Source of the DNA: Dactylosporangium aurantiacum | Lineage (GTDB): Bacteria; Actinomycetota; Actinomycetes; Mycobacteriales; Micromonosporaceae | Assembly (NCBI RefSeq): GCF_000716715.1 | Contig: NZ_JNYJ01000010.1 | Location: 114,002-178,001, forward strand | Length of the DNA: 64,000 bases | Direction of reading: 5' to 3' | Shown: positions 1-9,700 of the stretch, piece after piece | Numbering within the stretch: position 1 is the first letter of the stretch | Layout: each line of letters begins with the position of its first letter | The notes under the pieces: model-generated | Database searches by the model: none | What the model was told of the DNA's origin: nothing | Seen by the model: the letters and a program-made list of their open reading frames with translations, nothing else | Translations under genes and position numbers: made by a program

Positions 1-2750
1 TGTGGATCTGGGTGCCGTCGGCGGAGGAGCCGCCGAGGGCGTCCAGGACCTTGCCGGACTGCGGGTTCAGGACCGTGCCGTTCGCCTGCGGCATCCACAC
101 CTGCGAGCCGGTGCCGTTGCAGGTCCACAGCTGCACCTTGGTGCCGTTGGCGGTGCCGGCGTTGTCCACGTCGAGGCACTTGCCGAGCGCCTGGTACGTG
201 TTGCCGGTCCTGGTCCAGCGCTGGGCGCCGGTGCCGTTGCAGGTCCACAGCTGGATCTTCGTGCCGTCGGCGGTGCCGGCGTTGTCGACGTCCAGGCACT
301 TGCCGCCGATGCCGGTGATCGGGCCGGACGTCGCGCCGGTCTGCGAGTACACCTCCAGCTCGTAGACGCGGGCGTACGGGGTGTCGGTCGTCGCGAACCG
401 CACGTACCGCGCGCTCACCGCGGGGAAGTTGTGCGTGGTGATGTTCGCGGTGTTGCCCGTGACCGTCGCCCGGGTCGTCCACGTGGTGCCGTCGGTGCTG
501 GTCTGCAGCGTGAAGTTGCTCGTGTTCGCCACGTTCTCCCGGCCGGCGCCGGCGTGCCGGACCACGATCTGGCCGACGGACCTGGCCGAGCCGAGGTCGA
601 CCTGCAGCCACTTGTTGGCGCTGTTGGAGCACCACTTGTCGGCGGTACCGCCGGAGACGGTGCCGTTGACGGCCTTCGCCGGGCTCTCCGCGGCGATGCA
701 CGAGCTGTCGGCGGTGGCCGTCGCGTTCAGTGCCAGGTTGGCCACGGTGGCCCCGCCCGGGATGGAGTTGAGCGTGTACCACGCCTCGGTGCTCCACAGC
801 GTCTGCCCGCCGGCCGAGCTGAACGGCCGCGGCGAGCGCACGTACACGACCCGGCCCGGCTTGCGGCCGGAGACGCTCAGCGAGACCTTCTTGCCGTCGG
901 AGGACAGCGTGGCACCGGTGACCGTCAGGGTCTCCTCGTCGATCTTCGGCCCGCCGTAGGCGGACGTCGGCTCGTACCGCCACTGCTTGAACGTGTACCT
1001 GGAGGCCAGGTCCGTCGCGGTCGCCGCGGACAGCGGAGACGTGTACTCCATCTCGAAGCCCGCCGAGGTGGCACGCATCGCCAGGATGTCGAACGTGGCC
1101 GTGCCGTTCGGGGTCAGCTTCTGCAGGCCGTAGGTGAGCTTGCCGGCCTGCCCCCAGTTGCCGCCGGCGCCGAGCCCGCCGAGGTAGATCGCGCCGTCGG
1201 GGCCGATGTTCACCTCGGCGATGCCGGCCTCCAGGCCCTGGGTCATCCGGAACAGCGCGCCCTGGTACTCGCCGTTGACCTTCTCCAGGTACGCCCGCTG
1301 CAGGCCGCCGTAGGTGACGTCGCCGATGAGCAGCTGACCCGCGTAGACGCCGGTCGGCATGACGATCGGCGTGCTCGGGGAGTTCGCGATCTCGTTCTGC
1401 GGCATGTACAGCACGGGCGGCGTGACGGCGTTGTAGTCGAACGGCCCGGCCGGCGTGTTGTAGTGGTTGAAGAAGCGGCCCGGCTTGATCTGCACGAGCT
1501 TCGAGGCGGGCAGCCAGCCGCCCTGGTTGTCGGTGACGAACAGGCCGTTCTCCGGACCCCAGCCGATGCCGTGCGGGGTGCGCAGGCCGCCGGCGACGTA
1601 CTCCACGGCGCCGGTGGTCGCGTTCACCTTGATGGAGGTGCCGCGGTTCGCCACGGGCTGCGGGACGGTGCTCGCGCCGCCGTAGTCGATCGGGACCGAC
1701 AGGCTCAGGTAGAAGTAGCCGTCGCGGTACAGCAGGCCGAACGCGAACTCGTGGAACGCGCCGCTGAACGGCCAGGTGGCGACGGTCTGGTACTGGTCGG
1801 CCACCTCGTCGCCGGTGGTGTCGACGAGCCGGGTCAGGCGGCCCTTCTCGCTGACGTAGACGACACCGTTGACGACCTTGAGGCCCATCGGCTCCTTGAG
1901 GTTGCTGCCGATCCGCTTGGTCGTGACGTTGCCGGGCGACGTGGCGCCGCCGGTGTTGCCGAGGATCCACACCTCACCGGCCTGCGACGTGCCGGACTGG
2001 TCGTTGCCGCCCCAGGTGCAGATGACCAGGCGCCCGTCGGCCAGCCAGTCCATCCCGGTGACCTTCGGCTGGAACGAGCTGTCGGGGCGCAGGTTGGTCA
2101 GCGTGAACCCGGGGTGCACCGAGGTCAGCGGCAGGCCGTCGCCGGGGGAGTCGCCCGCGCCCTCGCACTCCTTGCGCCCGGGCGCGGTGACCCGCACGAC
2201 CCCGGCGTCGGTGCTGAGCGCCGAGTTGGGCACGACCACGAACGCCGACGAGCCGGGCGTCTTCCACTCCAGGGTGATCTGCTGCCCGCCGTCGCGTTCG
2301 AAGTGGTCGATGCGCAGCGCGTGGTACCCGGTGGTGAGGGTGACGGTGCCCTCCTTCGGCGGCGTCGCGCCGTGCAGCCCGTCGTGGTTGATGACGGTGC
2401 TGCCGTCGATCGCCAGCCGCGAGCCGTCGTCGCTGCTCAGCCGGAACGTGTAGCTGCCGGCGGTGCTGATGTTGAGGTTGCCGGTGACCTGTGAGACGAA
2501 GAGGTTGTCGAAGCCGAAGTCGGCCGGGGTGGTCCAGTTGATCGTCGGCATCAGCTTGTCGACGTTCGGGGTCTGGCCGGCCTTGAGGGTGCAGATCGTG
2601 CTGAGCGGGGTCTGCACGTCGTAGACGCGCAGGGTCACGCCCGGCTCCTGGGCGGGGATCGCGCTCGCGGGCACGGCCCACAACCCGATGGCGGCAACGG
2701 TCGCGGCGGCGGCGGCGAGGGAGAACCAGCGCAGAGGCCTGATGCCCATG
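1..2750 (-). CDS. Secreted PA14 / sugar-dehydrogenase-like protein with F5/8C and ricin-B lectin domains (3' end outside window)
   Basis: The reading frame runs from ATG at 2750 off the left edge, giving 916 residues. A ribosome site (AGGAGGA) lies just upstream. Residues 1-30 form a signal peptide ending near VPASA. A PA14-like domain follows (about 35-165; GSYTFRLSSDDGSRL), then a beta-propeller of the glucose/sorbosone-dehydrogenase type (about 200-560; motifs GWGPENGLFVTDN and GPDGAIYLGGLG). A linker leads to an F5/8 type C (discoidin) domain (about 670-815) and a ricin-type beta-trefoil (CBM13) with repeated KCLDVDNAGTA units, cut by the edge. The family is secreted and probably acts on or binds polysaccharide; the substrate cannot be told from the sequence. 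The gene is divergent from the DUF4142 gene, and an inverted repeat lies upstream at 2881-2902. The domain calls are firm; the enzyme activity is inferred. Confidence 0.85.
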
Positions 2751-2880
2751 CTTCCTCCTGAGGGATGGGTAACGTCCCCGGATGGCGGTCAGGGGACGCC
2801 GAGCTCAGGCGGGTCCATCGACGCCGACGACTGGACCGCCCGCGGGAAGGTTAAGGCAGTTTTGATCGACATGTCTACAC

Positions 2881-2902
2881 CTTTCGAAGTCCTCAGCGAA
2901 AG
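2881..2902. promoter_or_regulatory. Candidate operator (CTTTCG ... CGAAAG inverted repeat)
   Basis: Perfect 6-bp arms CTTTCG and CGAAAG are separated by 10 bp in an A/T-richer stretch between two divergent genes. Repeats built on CGAAA/TTTCG are known as repressor boxes of secreted glycan-degrading enzymes in actinomycetes, and the gene on the left is a secreted lectin/dehydrogenase-type protein. Its role as an operator is inferred. Confidence 0.35.
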
Positions 2903-3025
2903 TTTGCAAAACCCAAGCAGAAGCGGTCCGACTGCGACCGTTTTGCGCCTGAAGGCAGCGTTAGCTGGCGAAAGGCCAGGAAACCGTAGGCGGGTGAGAG
3001 CACTTCACGATCCGGAGGTCGCGTC

Positions 3026-3850
3026 ATGCCCGCTGTACGTCTTCGCCGCCCCGTCCTGTCCGTGTCGGTCGCCGCCCTGCTGGCCGCATCCGCCGCATCC
3101 GCCGCACCGGCCGCACCGGCATCCGCCGACCCGGTGGTGTCCGACCAGGACCGGGCGTTCATCACGGCGGCCGGGCACGGCAACGCGTTCGAGATCGCCG
3201 CCGGCCGGCACGCCGCGGCGGAGGCGGCCGACACCGCGATCCAGGACATCGGCGAGCGGATGGTCGCCGACCACACCGCCGCCGGCCGCTCGCTCGGCCC
3301 GCTCGCCGCCGCCCTGGGCGTGCCGCTGCCCGACGCGCCCGACACGGGGCAGCGGGCGGCCCTCGCCGTGCTCACGTCCCTGACCGGGACGGCCCTGGAC
3401 TGCGTGTACACGCCGGTGGAGTACTTCGACCACGTCGCGACCATCGGGGCGTTCGAGCGGGAGGCCCAGCGCGGCGCGAACCCGCAGCTGCGCACGCTCG
3501 CCAGCACCCTGCTGCCCACGCTGCGCGAGCACCGGGAGATGATCGCCGACGCCCTCACCGGCCTGGACTGCGCCGACGTGACCGGCCAGGCGGTGCCGAC
3601 CCCGACGGATCCGACCCCCACGGATCCGGTCCCGACCCCCACGGACCCGTCGCCGACGAACCCGATGCCGACGAACCCGATGCCGACGAACCCGATGCCG
3701 ACGAACCCGATGCCGACAAACCCGATGCCGACGAACCCGACCGTGCCGGCGCCCACCGTACCGGTCGTGATCACGCCGACGCTGCCCACCCTGCCGACGG
3801 TCCCGATCGTGCCGGACGTGCCGACCCCGGGCGTGCCGGCCGCGCGCTGA
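3026..3850 (+). CDS. Secreted DUF4142 protein with Pro/Thr-rich repeat tail
   Basis: 274 residues starting at ATG 3026 behind a clear GGAGG site. Residues 1-35 are a signal peptide rich in Ala (cleavage near ASA-DPV). Residues 38-190 match the DUF4142 family, a four-helix ferritin-like bundle with the typical pattern of a DxxF start, a helix with HxxAAxxA, and MVADHTAA. Two Cys in the bundle (DCVY and LDCAD) could form a disulfide. The C-terminal 75 residues are a low-complexity Pro-Thr stalk with six TNPMP units and a Val/Pro-rich end, suggesting a cell-wall spanning or surface-exposed tail. No catalytic function is known for the family. The gene stands alone, divergent from the 1-2750 gene. 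Confidence 0.85.
   Translation: MPAVRLRRPVLSVSVAALLAASAASAAPAAPASADPVVSDQDRAFITAAGHGNAFEIAAGRHAAAEAADTAIQDIGERMVADHTAAGRSLGPLAAALGVPLPDAPDTGQRAALAVLTSLTGTALDCVYTPVEYFDHVATIGAFEREAQRGANPQLRTLASTLLPTLREHREMIADALTGLDCADVTGQAVPTPTDPTPTDPVPTPTDPSPTNPMPTNPMPTNPMPTNPMPTNPMPTNPTVPAPTVPVVITPTLPTLPTVPIVPDVPTPGVPAAR
3652..3741 (+). repeat. 15-bp in-frame tandem repeat (6 units)
   Basis: Six head-to-tail copies of a 15-bp unit beginning GCCGACGAACCCGA; the fifth has a single A change and the last ends differently. The unit is a multiple of three and encodes the pentapeptide TNPMP in the stalk of the DUF4142 protein, so copy-number slippage would only lengthen or shorten the stalk. Confidence 0.9.
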
Positions 3851-3936
3851 CGACCTGACCGCGCCCGCCGGCGACACCGTGCACGTCATCCGCCGAAGGG
3901 GAGGCGCGCGCCGGCGCCGGCGCTAGAGTCGGTGCG

Positions 3937-5658
3937 GTGGCGACGCTGGTGTCGGTGAACGTGGGCCTGCCCAAGGACGTCGCGTGGCAGGGCCGGACCG
4001 TGCACACCGGCGTGTGGAAGGCGCCCGTCGACGGGCCGGTCATGCTGCGCCGGACCAACCTCGACGGCGACGGGCAGGGCGACCTCGCCGGCCACGGCGG
4101 CGAGCAGCGGGCGGTGCTGGTGTACCAGCTGGACTCGTACCGGCACTGGCGCGACGTGCTGGACCGCGACGACCTGGCACCCGGCGCGTTCGGGGAGAAC
4201 TTCACCGTCGACGGGCTGCCCGACGACGAGGTGTGCGTCGGTGACCGGTTCCGCGTCGGGGGTGCGCTGGTCGAGGTGACCCAGCCGCGGGTCACCTGCT
4301 ACCGGGTCGGCATGCGGCTCGGCGAGCCGCGCCTGCCGGCGCTGCTGGTCGCGCACCACCGTCCCGGCTTCTACCTGCGGGTCCTGCGGGAGGGTGCGGT
4401 CCGGGCCGGCGACGAGCTGGTCAAGGTCGCCGACGGGCCGGAGCACGTGACCGTCGCCGAGATCGACGCGCTGCTGTACCTGCCGGGGCACGACCGGGCC
4501 GCCGTCGCGCGGGCGCTGCGGGTCGACGCGCTCAGCCCCGGCTGGAAGGGGTCGCTGCGGGCGCTGCTGGAGGAGCCCGAGGGCCGGCCCGGCAACCCGG
4601 GGCTCGGCCCGGTCGCGCCGCCGCCGGCGTGGGCCGGGTTCCGCCCGCTCGTGGTGACCGGCGTGCACCAGGAGACCGCCGACGTCACGTCGCTGCGGCT
4701 CGCCGCGCCCGACGGGGCGCCGCTGCCGCCGCCGGTCGCCGGCCAGTTCCTCACCGTGCGGCTCGCCGCGGGGCTGGTGCGCAGCTACTCGCTGTCCGGG
4801 CCGCCCGGCGGTGCGTCGTACCGCATCAGCGTCAAGCTCGAACCGGGCGGCGCGGGCGGCACGTTCCTGCGCGAGCACGTGCGGGCCGGCACGACCCTGG
4901 ACACCGCCGCGCCCCGCGGCGCCTTCACCCTCGACCGGTCCGACCGGCCCGTGCTGCTCGTCTCCGCCGGCATCGGCGCCACCCCGCTGCTGGCGATGCT
5001 GCACGACCTCGCCGGGCACGGGTCCGGGCGGGCGGTCTGGTGGCTGCACGGCGCCCGCGACGGTGCCGGCCACGCGTTCGCCGGCGAGGTCCGCGCTCTG
5101 CTCACGCGGCTGCCGTCGGCGCGGGAGGTGGTCTGCTACAGCCGCCCCCGCCCGCAGGACCGCCCCGGCGTCGACTACACCCGCGCCGGCCGCCTCGACG
5201 CCGGCGTCCTGAGCGGCCTGGACCTGCCGCCCTCGGCGGTCGCCTACGTCTGCGGACCCGCCGGGTTCATGGACGACGTCACCGCCGGCCTGACCGCGGC
5301 CGGGATCGTCGAGGTCCACCGCGAGCAGTTCACCGCCCTCGCCGGGTCGACACCGGGTATCAGCGCCGCGACCGCCGGCCCGCCCCGCTCCCGCCCGGGG
5401 CCGGGGCCCACCGTCACGTTCGCCCGCAGCGGCGTCACGGCCGGCTGGTCGGACGGTGACGGCAGCGTCCTGGCACTCGCCGAGGACTGCCGGGTCCCGG
5501 TCCGCTGGTCGTGCCGCACCGGCGTCTGCCACAGCTGCGAGACGGGCCTGCTTTCGGGCGAGGTCGAGTCGGTCCCCGAGCCCCTGGACCCGCCCGCCGC
5601 CGGCACGGTGCTCATCTGCTGCGCCCGCCCCCGCACCGACCTCGTGCTGGACCTGTGA
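3937..5658 (+). CDS. MOSC domain fused to a ferredoxin reductase with a C-terminal 2Fe-2S domain
   Basis: 573 residues from GTG 3937. There is no Shine-Dalgarno; a TAGAGT box 7 bp upstream suggests a leaderless transcript. Residues 1-180 are a YiiM-type MOSC domain (GHGGEQRAV, EN(F/L)T, conserved Cys121 in RVTCYRVGMRLG) that would bind a molybdenum-cofactor-type sulfur ligand. Residues about 230-460 are a ferredoxin-NADP reductase module (RSYSLSGPP for FAD, GIGATPLLAML for pyridine nucleotide, YVCGPAGFM). Residues about 485-570 are a plant-type 2Fe-2S ferredoxin with CX4CX2C (CRTGVCHSC) and a distal Cys in LICCARP. The protein is thus a self-contained electron chain from NAD(P)H to a MOSC site. 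Members are known in actinobacteria but the substrate is not. It converges on the 5722-6720 gene. Confidence 0.9.
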   Translation: MATLVSVNVGLPKDVAWQGRTVHTGVWKAPVDGPVMLRRTNLDGDGQGDLAGHGGEQRAVLVYQLDSYRHWRDVLDRDDLAPGAFGENFTVDGLPDDEVCVGDRFRVGGALVEVTQPRVTCYRVGMRLGEPRLPALLVAHHRPGFYLRVLREGAVRAGDELVKVADGPEHVTVAEIDALLYLPGHDRAAVARALRVDALSPGWKGSLRALLEEPEGRPGNPGLGPVAPPPAWAGFRPLVVTGVHQETADVTSLRLAAPDGAPLPPPVAGQFLTVRLAAGLVRSYSLSGPPGGASYRISVKLEPGGAGGTFLREHVRAGTTLDTAAPRGAFTLDRSDRPVLLVSAGIGATPLLAMLHDLAGHGSGRAVWWLHGARDGAGHAFAGEVRALLTRLPSAREVVCYSRPRPQDRPGVDYTRAGRLDAGVLSGLDLPPSAVAYVCGPAGFMDDVTAGLTAAGIVEVHREQFTALAGSTPGISAATAGPPRSRPGPGPTVTFARSGVTAGWSDGDGSVLALAEDCRVPVRWSCRTGVCHSCETGLLSGEVESVPEPLDPPAAGTVLICCARPRTDLVLDL

Positions 5659-5697
5659 GCCGCGCTGAGCGCCGCGAGCCGAACGCCCCGCTCCCGG

Positions 5698-5714
5698 GCC
5701 CGGTGACGCCGGGC
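5698..5714. terminator. Small hairpin between convergent genes
   Basis: GCCCGG and CCGGGC arms flank a 5-nt loop, in the 63-bp gap between two converging genes. It has no U tract, as is usual in such genomes. It is a weak but plausible bidirectional terminator. Confidence 0.35.
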
Positions 5715-5721
5715 AGGGTGG

Positions 5722-6720
5722 TCACGCGAGCAGGTCCTCGAAGCGCAGCGCCGCCAGCGCCGGGTCGTCGACCGCCGGCAGCGCCCGGGTCTCGTCGCCG
5801 CCCGACGGCACCGCCCCGAGCTGTTTGACCTCGTCGATCTTCGCCGCGACCAGCTTGGCGAGCCTGATCCGGTCGCGGTGGACGAGGTCGGGCAGCGTCC
5901 ACGCGGCCGCGACCGCCTCCGTGCGCAACGCCTTGAAGTCGTTGCGACCGGCCAGGTAGGCCAGACCCGCCGCGTCGATCCTGGCCTGGATCGGCGGGGT
6001 CAGCCAGATCTCCGGCTCCGTCCGGCACTCGACCCGCAGCACCAGGTAGTCCACGCCGGTGAGCCGCCGCGGACCGCTGCCCGTGTCCAGGTGCAGCAGC
6101 CCGTCGGACATGCACAGGGTGCCGCCGAGCGACCCCGGCGGCGCGTCGACGATCACCGTGTGCCCGGAGCGCAGCACCCGCCCGCCGCCGCCGGCCGACT
6201 CGAACGTGCAGTGCACGCCCAGCACCGGCTGGTTCCCGGTCGCGTCGAGGACCACGTCGAGCCCGGCGCTCACCTTTCCCGCGATCGCCGCCGCGGTCGC
6301 CAGCGGCGGCCCGATGAGGCCGGCGAGTGCCCCTGCGACGTGCGCGGCGCTGGCCAGGGCACCCTTCACGGTCGCCCGGTACAGGGCCGCCTGCACCTCG
6401 ACGAGCCCGCCGAAGTACGGCAGCAGCGGCGTGAGCGGGAAGTTCAGCTGCGCGCCGGCGCTCTTGACCACCTGCGGCGACCGGGTGAACGTGCTGAACT
6501 CCGCCCGTCCCGCATCACCGAACCCGAGCTTCACCCCGCCGTGCAGCGCGGCGAAGTGGTCGTTGCCCCACGTGCGCGCCTCGGCAAGGAATCCCTCGTC
6601 GAGCCAGATCCGTACGTACCCTTGCTCCGGGTCGAGCTCCTCGCCGCGCGGGTCGGGCAGGAACGCGAAGGTGACGTGCCCGGCCTTCGTGTAGAACCAG
6701 TCCTTGACGACGGTGAACAC
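5722..6720 (-). CDS. Unknown 332-residue protein, last gene of the CHAT/HExxH/ATPase operon
   Basis: No family is recognised. The start is ATG 6720, 12 bp after the ATPase stop, so it belongs to the same transcript. Visible layout: residues 1-105 look beta-rich (HVTFAFLPD, YVRIWLDEG). Residues about 110-160 form a hydrophobic Ala/Gly/Leu helical stretch (VKGALASAAHVAGALAGLIG). Residues about 165-250 are again beta-rich with several Gly, and 255-332 are helical and charged with a flexible Pro/Asp linker near the end. There is no signal peptide, Walker motif or catalytic signature. Position downstream of two predicted proteases and an ATPase makes an effector, substrate or membrane-active role possible. 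That is inference only; no gasdermin signature was found. Confidence 0.8.
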   Translation of the reverse strand: MFTVVKDWFYTKAGHVTFAFLPDPRGEELDPEQGYVRIWLDEGFLAEARTWGNDHFAALHGGVKLGFGDAGRAEFSTFTRSPQVVKSAGAQLNFPLTPLLPYFGGLVEVQAALYRATVKGALASAAHVAGALAGLIGPPLATAAAIAGKVSAGLDVVLDATGNQPVLGVHCTFESAGGGGRVLRSGHTVIVDAPPGSLGGTLCMSDGLLHLDTGSGPRRLTGVDYLVLRVECRTEPEIWLTPPIQARIDAAGLAYLAGRNDFKALRTEAVAAAWTLPDLVHRDRIRLAKLVAAKIDEVKQLGAVPSGGDETRALPAVDDPALAALRFEDLLA

Positions 6721-6732
6721 AGGTCCAACTCC

Positions 6733-9700
6733 TCAGCGGTCACGCAGGTACAGGATCACGTCGCCGACGGCCTGCGGCTCGGCGACCAGCCGCTTGACGT
6801 CGGTGGAGAGCCGCAGGACGTCCTTCGGCCGCGGCGGTCGCCGCCACCTGCCTTGCCGGTCGATGATGCGTTCGGTGAGCAGTCGTTCGAGGCCACGGGC
6901 TGCTTCGTCAGGCAGCGGTGGCACGACGAGCACGGCCGCCGCGCCGGCCTCCACCGCGGACTGCGCCAGTTCGATGAAGCCGGCGCGCTGGTCGGCGAGC
7001 GGTCGTGGTGGACCGTCGACGGGCTCGGCGGCGAGCACCAGGAGGATCGTGTGTCCGCCGATCAGCCTCCCGACGTTGAGCAGGCCTTCGCCGCCGGTGT
7101 TGTCGGTGCCGATCGCCGCCGCCGCGGCCGGCGGGAAGTAGCTCGCCGGCACGTCCTGGATGCGGAAGCGGGCGCCGGCGTACGTGTCGACCGGGGTCCC
7201 GGTGAACATGACGGCGGCGAACTGGTCCTTCCGGCCGACCACGATGCTGACGATCCGGTCGTTGACCGTGATCGTCCAGCGGTCGGTCGTCGCGGTGAGC
7301 CAGCGCAGCCAGCTCGGCCGCGGATGGCGGGCCGGCACGCTGCGGTACACGGCGGTGGACAGCGCATCGTCCGGCCCCAGCCCGGCCAGCAGGCCGGCCT
7401 CCCATGCGCCCTCGGCGTACGCGGGTTCGAGGGCCAGCTTGAGCGTCGCGAAGCCGGCCGACCGTGCGTCGCGGGCCAGGCCCGCCAACGCGTCGCCCGG
7501 GTCTGTGGTGTCGTCGACGACGACCGTGAACGGTCGGGCCCGCCGCCACCGCATCGTCAGCAGTGCGGAGGCGATGGCAGCCGAGACGCCGAGCCCGGCG
7601 AGGATCCACAGGACCCCGCCGACGCCGCCGGCGAGCATGCCGATCGAGAAGGTGACGACCGTGCCGGTGACCATGACCGGAATCTGCGACCATTCGCGTC
7701 GATATCTGAGCCCGTCCACCGCGAGCTCCGGCGCCCAGAGTGTCACCGCCCCGCCCCGCGCCGCGCTGGCCCGGTCGCGCCAGCCGGAGGACAGGACGGA
7801 CACCCGGCGGCGTGTCAACCATGGCAGGGGCTCCGGCATCCGGCCGGCCCGCCGGTCGGCGAGGGCGGCGAGCGTGTCCGCCTGGGCGGCACCGACCGGG
7901 TCGAGGTCGCTGAGCCGTTCCGCGGCGAGCCGGAGCAGCGCCGCGCCGCGGTCCGGGTCGCTGAGCGCGAGCAGCTCGCCCGCGTTGAGCAGTGCCGCGC
8001 CGCACAGCCCGCGGGGCAGCGCTTCCAGCGCGGGATGGAGTCCGGCCCGCAGGTCGATGCGCTGCCACAGGTCCAGGACGTGCTCCAGGCCGGCACCACG
8101 GGGGCGGGCGCAGCCTTCGGCGCCGACGCCGGTGAGCAGCGCGTCGGCCAGCGCGTGAGGGACGGCGTCCGGGTCGTGCTCGGCCGGCCGGTTCGCGACC
8201 GGGGCGCCCGGGTCAGGGATCCGCAGCAGCGGCGCCAGCCAGCCGGCGGCACGCCCGGCCAGCCGCGGCGTCCCCGTGCCGTGCATGAGCGCGAGCGCCA
8301 TCGCCGCCTCGTCGTGGACGGTGCTCGCGGTGGACGCCGCGATCGACGCCAGGCTCGGCAGATGTTCGCGGGTACGGTACCGGCGGCACAACCGGATCAG
8401 TGCGACGGTGCACTCGTCGATGGTGGCGGTGTCGACACCGCTGCGGTTGGCCGCCTCCAGGTGCTCCTGGAGCAACGAGGCGGCCGCACCGGCGCCGGTA
8501 GGGCGGCCGAGCCACCGCCCGCCGGCGTCGAGCAGTCGCCGGTCGGTGTAGCTGACGACCAGGGGGCGCGCGTACGCATGGGTCCAGCACGGCGAGGTGG
8601 TCCGGGGCAGGTACCGCGGGGGAGCGATCGACAAGGGACGCAGGCCGAAGCGGAGCAGGCAGTCGACGCCCAGCGAGGCGAGGACCGCGCCGTCGTGGTC
8701 GTCGCCGGCGCGCTCGCCGGCGCCGATGGCCTCGGTACCCATGGCGACGGTGGCCTCGTTGGCCCGCATCGCGCAGATCAGCAGCGCCTGGTGGCAGCGC
8801 AGGTCGAGCCGGCGCGGCCGGACCCAGTCGACGTACTCGGGGTACCGCGTGATCGCGGTGACGGCCTGCCACGCCCGTTCGGCGTACTCCAGTGCCTGCC
8901 GGGTGTGCCCGGCCAGCAACGCCGCACCGGCCAGTGCGAGCAGCCGGCCCGCCTCCAACGGGGTCCCGGGCGCGGGCGGCGCGGCGGCCAGGGCCGCGCG
9001 CACACCGACGGGCACGGGTACACCGGCGGCCAGACTGTCTTCGGTGCTGGTGAGCAGGGCGTCGATGGGGACGTCCGGCAGCGCCGGGTGGAACTCGGGC
9101 AGGCCTTCGACGAAGGCGAGGCTCGCGCGGTGGCTGAGTCTGCGGGCGGTCACCGGATCCGGGTGTGCGGCAGCGCTCTGCCCGACCGCCAACCAGATCC
9201 GGCTGACCCCCGCGGTCGAGCCGGTGTGCAGCTGCGCGGCGGCCTGGGTGGCGAGCACCGCCGCCGTCATGTCCGCACCGCCCCTGGCGACGGCCGTCGC
9301 CCGGGCCGTGGCGGCCGCCCGCGGGGTGACCTGAGCGGCCCACGCCCAGGCGCGTTCGTCCGCGACGCGCTGCTCGATGCCCGCCCACCACGCGGCCGCC
9401 TCCGGCACCGGCAGCAGGCGCAGCGCGGCCTCGATCGTCTCGACCGGCACGCCGGCGAGCGGCGTGGCGGCCACGACGTCGACGGCGTCGCGGCCCAGGC
9501 GCTCCAGGTCGCTGCCGAGCGTGTCGGCGGTGGCGGCGTGCAGGCGGTCGCGCAGATGCTCGTCGACGGCGATGACGTGCGGCTCGCCGGAGGGGCCGAG
9601 GGTCTGGATCTGCACCCATTCGTTGACGACGAGTGCCTGGAACGCGGCGTCGACGTCGACGCCGAGCCGTTGCAGGGCCGGGCCGATGAGGGCGCGGTCG

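Noticed and set aside
5722..6720. Bacterial gasdermin
   Set aside because: Size and neighbourhood fit, but no N-terminal palmitoylation Cys or gasdermin-like sequence is visible, so it is left as unknown.
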